Positions 12,791-21,124 of a stretch of DNA of 24,563 nt are shown one piece after another. Source of the stretch: JBKHJZ01 sp046537875. GTDB lineage: Bacteria; Actinomycetota; Acidimicrobiia; Acidimicrobiales; VFJN01. The notes beneath the pieces were generated by a model, which was not told the DNA's origin, did no database searches, and saw only the letters and a program-made list of their open reading frames with translations. The position numbers were made by a program, and so were the translations under genes. The number at the start of each line of letters is the position of its first letter. Position 1 is the stretch's first letter. Location of the stretch: NCBI GenBank assembly GCA_046537875.1, contig JBKHJZ010000033.1, forward strand, positions 1 to 24,563. The letters are read 5' to 3'.

Positions 12791-13771
12791 ATGAGCGACC
12801 GGGTCATCCTCTCGACGGCACCGCTGCGCGGGCCTGGCCTCGACGCGCTGCGGGAGCTCGGCGAGGTGGTGCTCGACCCGTGGATCGACCACCGGCCGCT
12901 GCGTCTCCTCGACGCCGACGCACTGGCCACGCGCGCGACCGAGGTCGGCGCCACCGTGCTCGTCTGCGAGGCCGACCGGTGCGCGGGGCCGGTGCTCGAC
13001 TTGCCGCTCGAGGCGATCGGCTCGACCCGGGGCGATCCCACCAACGTCGACCTCGCCGCGGCGACCGAGCGCGGCATCCCGGTGCTGCGGGCGCCGGGGC
13101 GCAACGCCGACGCCGTCGCCGAGCTGACCGTCGGCCTGCTGTTGGCCGTGACCCGGCACCTGCTCGCCGCCGACCGTGACGTGCGCCAGGGACAGGTGTT
13201 CCGGGACGGCACGATCCCCTACCAGCGGTTCCGCGGCTGGCAGCTCGCGGGGCGCACGGTGGGTGTCGTCGGGCTCGGCGCGGTGGGGCGGGCCGCGGCC
13301 TGGCGGTTCGAAGGTCTGGGCATGCGGGTCATCAGCAGCGACCCGTTCGTCGACGACGCCACGCACGCCCTCGACGACCTGCTCGCCGAGGCCGACGTGG
13401 TCTCGGTGCACGCCGCGGTCACCCCCGACACGATCGGCTTGATCTCGGGCGAGCGCATCGCCCGCATGAAGCCGGGCGCGGTCTACGTGAACTCCGCCCG
13501 GGCCGCCCTCCACGACCTCGAGGCGCTCACGGCGGCGCTGCGGTCCGGCCACCTCGCCGGCGCCGCCCTCGACCACTTCGAGGGCGAGCAGCTCGCGACC
13601 GACCACCCCCTGGTGTCGATGCCCAACGTGGTGCTCACCCCCCACATCGGCGGGGCCACCTACGACACCGAGACCAACCACACGACCCTCATCGCCGACG
13701 GCCTCACCGCGCTGCTGCGGGGCGAGAGGCCATCCAACCTGGCCAACCCGGAGGTCGACTCCCGTGGCTGA
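12791..13771 (+). CDS. D-isomer-specific 2-hydroxyacid dehydrogenase
   Basis: A 326-residue NAD(P)-dependent enzyme of the D-2-hydroxyacid dehydrogenase family (phosphoglycerate/glyoxylate-reductase type). The nucleotide-binding motif is VGVVGLGAVGRAAA (157-170). The catalytic triad is visible: R237 (VNSARAA), E266 (DHFEGEQLA) and H285 (LTPHIGG). It interconverts a 2-keto acid and a D-2-hydroxy acid; the precise acid is unknown. The length fits. Its last codons overlap the aldolase start by 8 bases (13764-13771), so the two are translated together. The genomic pairing with aldolase and, convergently, a sugar-type kinase and importer suggests a sugar-acid or polyol catabolic pathway. Confidence 0.9.
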   Translation: MSDRVILSTAPLRGPGLDALRELGEVVLDPWIDHRPLRLLDADALATRATEVGATVLVCEADRCAGPVLDLPLEAIGSTRGDPTNVDLAAATERGIPVLRAPGRNADAVAELTVGLLLAVTRHLLAADRDVRQGQVFRDGTIPYQRFRGWQLAGRTVGVVGLGAVGRAAAWRFEGLGMRVISSDPFVDDATHALDDLLAEADVVSVHAAVTPDTIGLISGERIARMKPGAVYVNSARAALHDLEALTAALRSGHLAGAALDHFEGEQLATDHPLVSMPNVVLTPHIGGATYDTETNHTTLIADGLTALLRGERPSNLANPEVDSRG

Positions 13772-14423
13772 CGCCGTGAGCCCCACCACCACCCGGGAGG
13801 CGGTGCTCGCCACCGCCCGGACGATGCTGGCGCAGGGCCTGGTGGAGGGAACGTCGGGCAACATCTCCGGCCGCCTGCCCGACGGGCTGGTGTGCGTCAC
13901 CCCGTCGTCGGTCGCCTACGACACGATGGCGCTCGACGACCTGGTGGTCATCGACCTGGAGGGCACGGTGGTGGAGGGGCACCGCTCGCCCACCACCGAG
14001 AAGGACCTCCACCTCGCGGTGCTCCGGCGCTACCCGGAGCTGGGCGCGGTGATCCACACGCACGCCGTCTACGCCACGATGTTCGCCCTCGCGCACGAGC
14101 CGGTCCCAGCGGTGATCGAGGAGGTGGTCGTCTACCTGGGCGGCGACGTGCCCTGCTGCGGGTACCGGGGCACCGGCACCGCCGAGCTGGGCGACGAGGT
14201 CGCCCGCCACCTGCACGACCGGGGTGCCGCCCTGCTGGCCAACCACGGCCTGGTCACGTGCGGGGCGTCGCCCGAGACCGCGCTGCGCAACGCAGCGCTG
14301 GTCGAGCGCACCGCGAAGATCGTCTGGGGCACCCGCGCGATGCGGGCCACCATCCACCCGCTCCCGGAGAAGGTGAACACCGACATGGCGGGCGTCTACC
14401 GGTACCTGCGCGACAACCCCTGA
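13764..14423 (+). CDS. Class II aldolase (L-fuculose-phosphate/ribulose-phosphate type)
   Basis: A 219-residue zinc aldolase/epimerase of the AraD/FucA family. The catalytic acid E79 (TTEKDLH) and the zinc ligands H98, H100 (VIHTHAVYAT) and H161 (ANHGLV) are present with exactly the spacing of the E. coli FucA site, together with GTSGNIS (29-35) and TPSS (46-49) for phosphate binding. It would cleave or epimerise a phosphorylated sugar (acid) into a C2-C3 fragment and an aldehyde. The GTG start at 13764 overlaps the dehydrogenase stop. It ends 23 bases before the convergent kinase stop, with a hairpin between. The substrate is not named; the kinase next door may supply its phosphorylated form. 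Confidence 0.92.
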   Translation: MADAVSPTTTREAVLATARTMLAQGLVEGTSGNISGRLPDGLVCVTPSSVAYDTMALDDLVVIDLEGTVVEGHRSPTTEKDLHLAVLRRYPELGAVIHTHAVYATMFALAHEPVPAVIEEVVVYLGGDVPCCGYRGTGTAELGDEVARHLHDRGAALLANHGLVTCGASPETALRNAALVERTAKIVWGTRAMRATIHPLPEKVNTDMAGVYRYLRDNP

Positions 14424-14429
14424 CGCGGT

Positions 14430-14455
14430 CTCGCCTGCGCTGGCGCTCAGGCGAG
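14430..14455. terminator. Bidirectional terminator hairpin between aldolase and kinase
   Basis: A perfect 8-bp stem, CTCGCCTG (14430-14437) / CAGGCGAG (14448-14455), encloses a 10-base loop. It sits between two convergent genes, and the right arm partly covers the kinase stop codon. There is no T-run, so it may act as a weak or Rho-assisted terminator in both directions. Confidence 0.6.
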
Positions 14456-15832
14456 TGCCGCCGCCGTGAGGGTGCGGAAGCGCCGGTAGCGCTCCTCGGC
14501 CGCCCCGGCCCAGCGGGGGTCGGGCTCCACGGTGTGGCCGGTGCGGGCCCAGCGCGCTGCGTCGCTCATCCCACCCTCGAGGCCGGCGACGCAGCGGGCG
14601 ATGAACGCCGAGCCGAGCGCCGCGCCCTCGGGCACGGCCGCCACCTCCACCGGGAGGCCGGTGACGTCGGCCAGGGCGCGCATCCACTGCGGCACCTGCG
14701 TCCCGCCCCCGGTGGCGACGATCCGGCGCGGCGCGAGGCCGGCGGCACCGGCCAGATCGAGGTGATGACGGACCACGAACCCGGACGCCTCGTAGGCGGC
14801 CCGCAGGATGTGCGCCGGGCCGTGGTGGAGGGCCACGCCGTCGAGCGCCGCCCGCAGGTCCCGGCGGTGGAGGGGGGTGCGCTCGCCCCGGATGTAGGGC
14901 AGCCACACCGGCAGGTCGTCCGGAGCCACGGCGTCGAGATCGCCGGCGCCTCCGGCGCCGGGGCCGCTGGCCGCACCGCCCAGCCAGCGGACGACCCGCT
15001 CGAGGAACAGCCCGCCCGCGTTGCTCGGCCCCCCGATCAGGCTCTTCCCGGCGGCCGTGTGGGGGATGGTCCACAAGCCGGCGACCTCCCGCCAGTCGCC
15101 GATCACGCCCCACGTGATGAGCGTCGTGCCGCACAGCACGAGCACGTCGCCGGCGTGGTCGGCTCCGGCCACGAGCTGCTCGGCGAGGGCGTCCACAGTG
15201 CCCCCACCCACCACCGCGCCCGCCCCCGGCACGCCCTCGCGCACGGGGCCGACCGGCTCGACGCCCGGGACGATCGGCGGCAGCTGCTCGGGGGAGGCGC
15301 CCGCCTCGGCCGCGAGGGCGGGGTCCCAACCCTCGAGATCGAACAGCGGATGGGCGGTCATCGCGGTGGTCGAGTCGATGGCGGCCCGGCCGGTGAGCGC
15401 GTGGTTCGCCACCGCCTGGGCCGGCCAGTACGACGAAGCGTCCGTGGCGTGCGAGGCCTGCCAGGCGAGGAAGGCCAGCAGCTCGCCGCTGTCGCCGGGG
15501 CGGGAGGTGTCGCGGTCCGGGCGCTCACCCCGGTGGTCGCCGTAGAGCAGGCCCGGGCCGGTCGCCGACCCGTCGGCGCGCACCGCACCGAGCGAGGGCA
15601 CCATGGCCGACACGTTGACCGCCGCGACGTTGCGCCCCGTCGCCACGGCTTCGAGCGCCGCCAGCACGTTCGCCCGCCACGCCCGGTCGATGTCGTGCTC
15701 GAAGGCCCCCGGCACCGGGGTGCGCACCTCGTGGGGGACGCGGGCCCGGGCGAGCACCGTGCCGTCGCCGTCGACGGCGAGTGCCTTGACCGAGGTGGTG
15801 CCGATGTCGATGCCGACGGTGACGTCGGGCAT
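14447..15832 (-). CDS. FGGY-family carbohydrate kinase
   Basis: A 461-residue sugar/polyol kinase of the xylulokinase-gluconokinase superfamily. Seen: the N-terminal phosphate-binding loop GIDIGTTSVKA (7-17), the catalytic Asp D214 in GGGTVDALAEQ, GGPSNAGGLFLE (267-278), WLPYIRGERTP (310-320), and the C-terminal ATP-binding GGGTQVPQWMRALADV (375-390) and EGAALGSAF (402-410). It transfers phosphate from ATP to a sugar, polyol or hydroxy acid. ATG 15832 overlaps the LivF stop as TGATG, so the kinase is the last gene of the importer operon. That coupling is the best clue that the importer brings in its substrate. The exact sugar cannot be called. Confidence 0.92.
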   Translation of the reverse strand: MPDVTVGIDIGTTSVKALAVDGDGTVLARARVPHEVRTPVPGAFEHDIDRAWRANVLAALEAVATGRNVAAVNVSAMVPSLGAVRADGSATGPGLLYGDHRGERPDRDTSRPGDSGELLAFLAWQASHATDASSYWPAQAVANHALTGRAAIDSTTAMTAHPLFDLEGWDPALAAEAGASPEQLPPIVPGVEPVGPVREGVPGAGAVVGGGTVDALAEQLVAGADHAGDVLVLCGTTLITWGVIGDWREVAGLWTIPHTAAGKSLIGGPSNAGGLFLERVVRWLGGAASGPGAGGAGDLDAVAPDDLPVWLPYIRGERTPLHRRDLRAALDGVALHHGPAHILRAAYEASGFVVRHHLDLAGAAGLAPRRIVATGGGTQVPQWMRALADVTGLPVEVAAVPEGAALGSAFIARCVAGLEGGMSDAARWARTGHTVEPDPRWAGAAEERYRRFRTLTAAALA

Positions 15833-16554
15833 CACGCACCGGCGGTCGGGTGCTCGAACACCGTGGACACGACGCGGCCCTCGGCCTCGGCGGCCGGCCC
15901 CGACCAGGCCACCGACCCGTGCTCGAGCAGCACCGCCCGGTCGCACAGCGCCACGGCGTGGGCGATGTGCTGCTCCACGATGAGCAGCGCCGTGCCCGCC
16001 TCGCGGAGCCTGGCCAGCTCGCTGTAGATCTGGTCGACGATGATCGGGGCGAGCCCGAGCGAGAGCTCGTCGGCCACGAGGAGCTTGGGTGCCTCCACCA
16101 GCACCCGCGCCAGGGCGAGCATCCGCTGCTCCCCACCGGACAGCGTCCCGGCCAGCTGGTGACGGCGCGGTGCGAGGGCGGGGAACCGGGTGAAGGCCTC
16201 GTCGAGGGCGGCCGGCACGGCCCGACGCCCCTTCGAACGGTGGAACGACAGCCGCAGGTTCTCCTCCACCGAGAGCGTCGCGAACACCGAACGGCCCTCC
16301 GGAGCGTGGACCAGGCCCGCCAGGACGAACCGGTATGCCGGAGCGCCGCTGAGGTCACGCCCCTCGACGAGCACGGCCCCACTGGTGGGCGCCACGAGCC
16401 CCGTGGCCACCCGGGCGACCGTGGTCTTGCCGGCGCCGTTGGCCCCGAGCAGGGCGATCGCCTCCCCCGGCTCCACCGACAACGAGACCCCCGACAGGGC
16501 CCGGAACGGCCCGTAGGCGGCCGACACGTCACGCAGCTCGAGCACGGCGCTCAT
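15832..16554 (-). CDS. livF: ABC transporter ATPase, LivF type
   Basis: A 240-residue ABC ATPase of the branched-chain amino acid/hydrophobic-amide subfamily. Walker A is GANGAGKTT (37-45), the signature LSGGEQRMLALARV (138-151), Walker B ends in Asp162 with catalytic Glu163 (LLVADELSLGLAP) and the H-loop is His196 (VEQHI). The E-L-S-L-G-L-A-P sequence after Walker B is typical of LivF. It powers import together with LivG and the fused LivHM permease. The start overlaps the LivG stop (ATGA, 16551-16554) and the stop overlaps the kinase start (TGATG). The gene symbol denotes the family; the real substrate may not be an amino acid. Confidence 0.93.
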   Translation of the reverse strand: MSAVLELRDVSAAYGPFRALSGVSLSVEPGEAIALLGANGAGKTTVARVATGLVAPTSGAVLVEGRDLSGAPAYRFVLAGLVHAPEGRSVFATLSVEENLRLSFHRSKGRRAVPAALDEAFTRFPALAPRRHQLAGTLSGGEQRMLALARVLVEAPKLLVADELSLGLAPIIVDQIYSELARLREAGTALLIVEQHIAHAVALCDRAVLLEHGSVAWSGPAAEAEGRVVSTVFEHPTAGA

Positions 16555-17321
16555 GCGGGCTCCCCCTTCCCACCGAGGTAGGCGGACCGCACGATGTCGC
16601 TGGCGAGCACCTCACCGGTGGGTCCCTCGGCGATGAGCGTGCCGAAGTCGAGCACGTAGGTCCGCTCGGTGAACACCGCCACGAACTCCACGTCGTGCTC
16701 GACCAGCAGGATGGCGAACCCCTGGCTGGCCTGGACGGCCCGGAGCGTGGCGGCGAGGTCGGCCGTCTCCCGGCGATCGAGGCCCGAGGAGGGCTCGTCG
16801 AGCAGGAGCAGCCGGGGACGGGTCATGAGCGCCCGGCCCACCTCCACGAGGCGCCCCTGCCCGAGGCTCAGGTGCTCGATGGGCTCCTCGGCGAGGGGGC
16901 CGAGGCCGAGCAGGTCGAGCACCTCGTCGCAGGCGGCCACCTCGTCGTCCCTCAGCCGGCCGAGCCCGGCGAGGTCCTTCCAGAGCCAGCCGTCGTTGCG
17001 ACGCGTGCGCTCGGCGACGACGAGGTGCTCGCGCACGGTCGACTCGGGGAACAGCTCGATCCGCTGGAACGACCGGCCGATGCCCCGGCGGGCCCGCTGG
17101 TGCACGGGCAGGCGGGTGATGTCATCGCCGGCCAGGCGGACCTCGCCCCGATCGGGCCGCAGCACGCCGAGCACGCAGTTGAACAGCGTGGTCTTCCCGG
17201 CGCCGTTGGGGCCGATCAGCCCGACCCGCTCCCCCTCCGCGACGTCGAGCGTCACATCGTTCAGGGCCTGGATCCCTGCGAACGACTTCGTGAGGCCGGT
17301 CGCCTCGAGCACCGCGGTCAC
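16551..17321 (-). CDS. livG: ABC transporter ATPase, LivG type
   Basis: A 256-residue ABC ATPase partner of LivF. Walker A is GPNGAGKTT (37-45), the signature LSLGQGRLVEVGRALM (151-166; Leu in place of the usual Gly after LS is common in LivG), Walker B is LLLLDEP (171-177) and the H-loop is His209 (LVEHD). The C-terminal extension common in LivG is short. GTG 17321 overlaps the permease stop in GTGA (17318-17321). A longer upstream reading would run inside the permease gene and is not needed. It is cytoplasmic, on the inner face of the membrane. Confidence 0.93.
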   Translation of the reverse strand: MTAVLEATGLTKSFAGIQALNDVTLDVAEGERVGLIGPNGAGKTTLFNCVLGVLRPDRGEVRLAGDDITRLPVHQRARRGIGRSFQRIELFPESTVREHLVVAERTRRNDGWLWKDLAGLGRLRDDEVAACDEVLDLLGLGPLAEEPIEHLSLGQGRLVEVGRALMTRPRLLLLDEPSSGLDRRETADLAATLRAVQASQGFAILLVEHDVEFVAVFTERTYVLDFGTLIAEGPTGEVLASDIVRSAYLGGKGEPA

Positions 17322-19420
17322 GGCACCGGCTCCTCGACGGCGACCTCGACGGGCTGCTCCTCGACGGCACCCTGCGCTCGCCGGCGGCGCGCGAGCAGCC
17401 GCTCGATGGCCTGGTGGGCCTTGCGCTTGCCGTTCTCCACGAGGCCCTCGGGATGGCGGGCGAACTGGATGGTCGCCAGGCCGAACAGGATGAAGCGCCA
17501 GTCGGTCGAGATCGGGAAGATGTCGGGGACGCGCTCGCTGCTGCGGAGCAGCCAGGCGAAGACGGTTCCCTCGAGGATGAGGGCGCCGAAGAGCGCGTGC
17601 GCAGCACCGGCCTGCGCCGCACCCTCCACGGTGCGGGATCCCAGGGCGACCACCAGCACCAGCCAGAAGAGCGCGGCGAAGGGTGCGAAGTTGCTGTCGT
17701 AGTTCACGTTCTCCTGGTGCATGCTCAGCATCGCCCCGCCGAACGCGGCGATGAACGCCGAGATGGCGAAGGCGGTGACGCGAGCGCGGGCCGGCGAGAT
17801 GCCGATGGCCTGGGCGGCGACCTCGCTCCCGCGGAGCGCCCGGAGGGTGCGCCCGACCGTGCCCTCCCGCACCCGGATGACCGCGAACCCGGTCACGACC
17901 AACACGACCAGGGCGAGAACGAGGAACTGCTTGTCGTCGGCGAGGTCCCAGGGCCCGATCGTGGGACGGGGCACGCGGGTGCCCTGCATCAGCGAGGTAC
18001 CACCGCCACCCACGAACGACAGCCGCACCATCACCGCGTCGAAGAAGAACGCGAACGCGAGCGTGGCGATCGCCACCCACACACCGCCGAGCCGCAGCAC
18101 CGGCAGGGAGAGCACCGCGCCGACCACCGACGCGATCGCCGCACCGACGAACGCCGCGAGCAGCACGGACATCCCGAGCCGGTCGGTGAGCTGGAACGCC
18201 GCGAAGCCGCCGATGGCCGCGAACGCCCCTTGGCAGAGCGAGATCTGACCGGCGAGCCCGGTGATCACGGTGATCGACAGGAAGATCGTCGACAGGATCA
18301 CCGCCTGGGTCACCAGGAAGAGCCACGACGGGTCGGCCTGGGTGAACACCACCCACCCGGTCACCGCGAAGAACGCCACGGCGAAGACCCGGGTCGCACG
18401 GGTGAGGGCGGGGCTGCGCGTGACAGCGGCGAGCGCCGGTGGCGGTGGCTCGACACCCGACAGCGGGTCGGCCTGGTCGCGGCTCGACCGCAGCGCCGGC
18501 CAGACGACCAGGAGCACGAACAGCACCACGAAGGGCATCGCCGGTGTCACGTTCTCCTGGATCGGCTGGAGCCAGGTGTGGTCGTCGGAGATGCGCGGCA
18601 GCAGCGTGTCGGCCAGCGCGATCAGCACGCCGAGGCCCAGCCCGCCGAGCAGCGCCCGTGGGAGGCTGACCAGGCGGCCGACCGCGGCCGCGGCGATGGC
18701 CACGACCACCAGGTGGAAGAAGTCCGGGGCCACGAGCGTGTTGAACCGGGGGGCGATCAGCACGCCGGCGAGACCAGCGAAGAGGCTGGACAGCGCCCAG
18801 CTGAACGCCGAGACCCGCTCGGCCCGGATGCCGTTCAGCTCGGTCAGCCGCGGGCTCTCGACCACCGCACGCATCCGGAGCCCGATCGCGGTGAACCGGA
18901 ACAGGGCGGCGAGCGCCACCATGCTCGCCACGGCGACCCCGATGGCCATCAGCTCGTCGCGGTTGAAGGAGTACACGCCGAACGGGTCGTAGAACACCGA
19001 CGCCCCGTCGGGCACGATGCCCTCCGGCGTCCTGCCGGCCACCGCCTCGAAGCCGACGATCACGTCGAACAGGTACGGCAGCGCCACCGTGAGACCGATC
19101 GCCACCACCAGCTTGGCCACCGCCGAGCCAGCGCGGAGATGCCGGAAGATCAGCCGTTCGAGCACCAGCCCGACGGCCGGAGCCAGCACGAACACCGCCA
19201 GCACCAGGGCCGGGACGATCGACCACCCCCACTCCTCGCGGGCGTGGAAGTACATCGCCGCAGAGATGTACGCCTGCGCCCCGAAGGCCAGGTTGAACAC
19301 ACCGGACGTCTTGTAGGCGAGCACGAAGCCCAGCGCGATGAGCGCGTAGACGGTGCCCGGCGGGGTGCCCTGCAGGACCGCTCGGAACAGGTCCTCGCCG
19401 AGCGACGCTGCGAACACCAT
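17318..19420 (-). CDS. livHM: Fused LivH-LivM ABC permease
   Basis: A 700-residue membrane protein joining both permease halves. Residues ~1-320 resemble LivH (start LQGTPPGTVYALIALGFVLA, then several membrane helices and the EAA-like stretch AFSWALSSLFAGLAGVLI). After a Pro/Ala-rich link (~325-345), residues ~350-660 resemble LivM (VITGLAGQISLCQGAFAAIG and FAISAFIAAFGGAMLSM). About 16-18 hydrophobic helices can be counted, double a single permease. A cytoplasmic tail rich in Glu, Val and Arg ends the protein. In most bacteria LivH and LivM are separate genes, so the fusion guarantees 1:1 assembly. The start is ATG 19420, 21 bases after the binding-protein stop. Confidence 0.9.
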   Translation of the reverse strand: MVFAASLGEDLFRAVLQGTPPGTVYALIALGFVLAYKTSGVFNLAFGAQAYISAAMYFHAREEWGWSIVPALVLAVFVLAPAVGLVLERLIFRHLRAGSAVAKLVVAIGLTVALPYLFDVIVGFEAVAGRTPEGIVPDGASVFYDPFGVYSFNRDELMAIGVAVASMVALAALFRFTAIGLRMRAVVESPRLTELNGIRAERVSAFSWALSSLFAGLAGVLIAPRFNTLVAPDFFHLVVVAIAAAAVGRLVSLPRALLGGLGLGVLIALADTLLPRISDDHTWLQPIQENVTPAMPFVVLFVLLVVWPALRSSRDQADPLSGVEPPPPALAAVTRSPALTRATRVFAVAFFAVTGWVVFTQADPSWLFLVTQAVILSTIFLSITVITGLAGQISLCQGAFAAIGGFAAFQLTDRLGMSVLLAAFVGAAIASVVGAVLSLPVLRLGGVWVAIATLAFAFFFDAVMVRLSFVGGGGTSLMQGTRVPRPTIGPWDLADDKQFLVLALVVLVVTGFAVIRVREGTVGRTLRALRGSEVAAQAIGISPARARVTAFAISAFIAAFGGAMLSMHQENVNYDSNFAPFAALFWLVLVVALGSRTVEGAAQAGAAHALFGALILEGTVFAWLLRSSERVPDIFPISTDWRFILFGLATIQFARHPEGLVENGKRKAHQAIERLLARRRRAQGAVEEQPVEVAVEEPVP

Positions 19421-19441
19421 GACTGGCCGCCCCGCCCCGGC

Positions 19442-20809
19442 TCAGCCGAAGGACGTGAACTCGGGCTCGGACCAGGAGATGTCCGCCTGGTCCCAGCACA
19501 GCCACGGCCGATCGGGCGGGCCCACCGTGACGAACGCGCCGTCCTCGACTCGAACCAGGATGGTGCACTCCGGGGTGCGGTCGACGTCCCTGGTCTCCTG
19601 GGTGTAGGGCTCGTGCGCCTCGCTCCAGTCGATCGGTTCGAGGAGCCCGCCGGCGGTGAACTCGGTGAGGCCGTTGGTGGCGGCCACGACCGTCTCCCGC
19701 TCGAAGTCGGGGCCGGCGGCGAGCAGTCCCTCGAAGGCGAGGCTGGCGTTGAGCCACCCGACCATGGCCAGCTCGGTGGGCTCGCTGCCCTGCCTGTCCA
19801 TCCACTCCAGGAAGTCGCCCAACGCGCTCCCCTCGGTGCCGGCCTCGAACGGGCGGAAGAGCACCGAGACGAAGTCACCCTCGAACAGGTCGCCGGCCTC
19901 GGCCACGAACTCCTGGTTGTAGGTGTTGGGGTGGTACATGACCACGTCGCTCATGCCCTGGCGCTCGAGCTCCTGGCCGAGGGTCTTCATGCCGTTGAGG
20001 TCGATGCACGTAGAGATGAAGTCGACACCGGCATCCTTCATCGCCGTCACCTCGGGGGCGACGCCGTTCGCCAGCCCGAAGTCCAGGTTGTCGTTGGTGT
20101 AGGCGAGCTCGACGCCGGTGTCGTCGGCGTACATCTCGATCGAGTCCGCGACGGTGTTCGCGCACACCCTCGAGTTCTCGGTGACGCCGTACCCGATCGA
20201 TGCCGCCCTGGTGGCGCCGGCCTCCATGGCGGCGTAGGGCACGGCGCGGCCGGAGCAGTCGCTGCACCGGATGGCGGCGCTGGGGAAGATGTGGGGTCGG
20301 TTGGCGGCCTCGGTGGGGTGGATGCCCCAGGCGTAGGTGGGGACGCCGGCGGCGTCGAGGTCACCCCAACCGCTGGCGAGGAGCGTGGCCTCGAAGACCC
20401 CGAAGTCCTCGTCGGCCGAGATCACATCGAGAGCCCGCACGTTGTTCTGGGAGAGCTCGTCGTCGAGGACCTCGCCGATGACCAGCTCGCGGCCGTAGAT
20501 GCCGCCCTCGGAGTTCCGGAAGGCGAAGTACGCCTCGATCCCCTCGACGTAGCAGTCGAGGATGCAGGTGCCGAGGGGGTTCCCGGTCTTGGTGCCGATC
20601 ACCGCATACGAGATCTCGTCGTCGGACACCCCCGGCACCCCGGAGATCTCGACGAAGGTGTCGCGCTCACCCTCGGATGCTGTGGCCGACTCGCCGTCGT
20701 CCCCCGAGGCATCGTCCGATCCGGCATCGTCCGGCGAGTTGCCGCAGGCCGCGATCGTGAGCGACCACAGCAACGCCACGGCGAGTGCTCGCCTGGGCAG
20801 TCGTGACAC
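19442..20809 (-). CDS. Lipoprotein substrate-binding protein of the Liv-type importer, cysteine-rich
   Basis: A 455-residue extracytoplasmic lipoprotein. The signal is basic n-region SRLPRR, a hydrophobic core and lipobox LTIAAC, with lipidated Cys22. A ~35-residue Asp/Ser/Gly-rich linker follows, then a Peripla_BP_6-type two-lobe fold (EGGIYGRELVIGEVLDD, GVGDLDAAGVPTYAW-like strand pattern, AMKDAGVDFISTC). The mature domain holds eight further cysteines: C82, C86, C182, C185, C216, C268, C415, C438, including CxxxC and CxxC pairs, suggesting disulfides. GTG 20809 follows a GGGGGG ribosome site and gives the normal lipoprotein start; an upstream in-frame ATG would add 35 odd residues. It delivers ligand to the downstream permease; the ligand is unknown. 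Confidence 0.88.
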   Translation of the reverse strand: MSRLPRRALAVALLWSLTIAACGNSPDDAGSDDASGDDGESATASEGERDTFVEISGVPGVSDDEISYAVIGTKTGNPLGTCILDCYVEGIEAYFAFRNSEGGIYGRELVIGEVLDDELSQNNVRALDVISADEDFGVFEATLLASGWGDLDAAGVPTYAWGIHPTEAANRPHIFPSAAIRCSDCSGRAVPYAAMEAGATRAASIGYGVTENSRVCANTVADSIEMYADDTGVELAYTNDNLDFGLANGVAPEVTAMKDAGVDFISTCIDLNGMKTLGQELERQGMSDVVMYHPNTYNQEFVAEAGDLFEGDFVSVLFRPFEAGTEGSALGDFLEWMDRQGSEPTELAMVGWLNASLAFEGLLAAGPDFERETVVAATNGLTEFTAGGLLEPIDWSEAHEPYTQETRDVDRTPECTILVRVEDGAFVTVGPPDRPWLCWDQADISWSEPEFTSFG

Positions 20810-20877
20810 GGATCCCCCCGGATGCCTGGTGTGCTGTCGGTGCCGCCGAAAAGTGACACCAGTGTTCGATAGCTCGG

Positions 20878-20883
20878 ACAGTA
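20878..20883 (-). promoter_or_regulatory. Weak candidate -10 for the binding-protein operon
   Basis: On the minus strand TACTGT (TANNNT) lies ~70 bases upstream of the binding-protein start. A short imperfect inverted repeat, GACACCAGTGTTC (20855-20867 on plus), follows in the leader and could be an operator. No -35 is obvious, and read-through from the ferredoxin gene is equally possible. Confidence 0.3.
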
Positions 20884-20915
20884 TCGCAGCGGCGTCGCGC
20901 GTGCGGAGCCGCATC

Positions 20916-21110
20916 TCATCCGTCGATGACGCGAATGGCCCGCTCGGGGCAGTTCGTCGCGCCCGCCCGCGCCTGGCCCTCGAGGCCCGTGGGGACGTCC
21001 AGCACCCGGGTGGCGCAGTAGCCGTCGTCGTCCGCCTGGTAGACGTCTGGTGCCAGCGTGTAGCAGCGCCCGTGCCCCGTGCACGCGTCGGGATCCACCT
21101 CGATCCTCAT
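20916..21110 (-). CDS. Small 3Fe-4S ferredoxin (P450-partner type)
   Basis: A 64-residue ferredoxin starting MRIEVDPDACTGHGRC. Cluster ligands are C10, C16 and C54 (TNCPE); the middle position of the usual second 'CxxC' is Gly-His, which leaves three cysteines and thus a [3Fe-4S] cluster, as in the actinobacterial ferredoxins that feed electrons to cytochrome P450s. A fourth Cys (C32) lies in a loop. The sequence is acidic and of typical length. The start is ATG 21110, with a TACCAT -10 box 8 bases upstream and no ribosome site, suggesting a leaderless mRNA. It lies just upstream of the binding-protein operon; the P450 at 3491-4741 is its only visible partner here. Confidence 0.93.
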   Translation of the reverse strand: MRIEVDPDACTGHGRCYTLAPDVYQADDDGYCATRVLDVPTGLEGQARAGATNCPERAIRVIDG

Positions 21111-21118
21111 GACCGCCG

Positions 21119-21124
21119 ATGGTA
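21119..21124 (-). promoter_or_regulatory. Candidate -10 of a leaderless ferredoxin transcript
   Basis: TACCAT (minus strand, TANNNT class) ends 8 bases before the ferredoxin ATG. The arrangement matches the other leaderless-type starts in this window (SDR, ligase 1, DinB). Confidence 0.45.

Noticed and set aside
12783..12794. ATG ahead of the 2-hydroxyacid dehydrogenase
   Set aside because: It opens a 3-codon frame ending in TGA and is not in frame with the dehydrogenase.
17414..20806. 1130-codon open frame on the plus strand
   Set aside because: It is antisense to the importer permease and binding protein, is composed mainly of His, Gly, Glu, Asp and Arg, and shows no domain. Long antisense frames are expected at this GC content.
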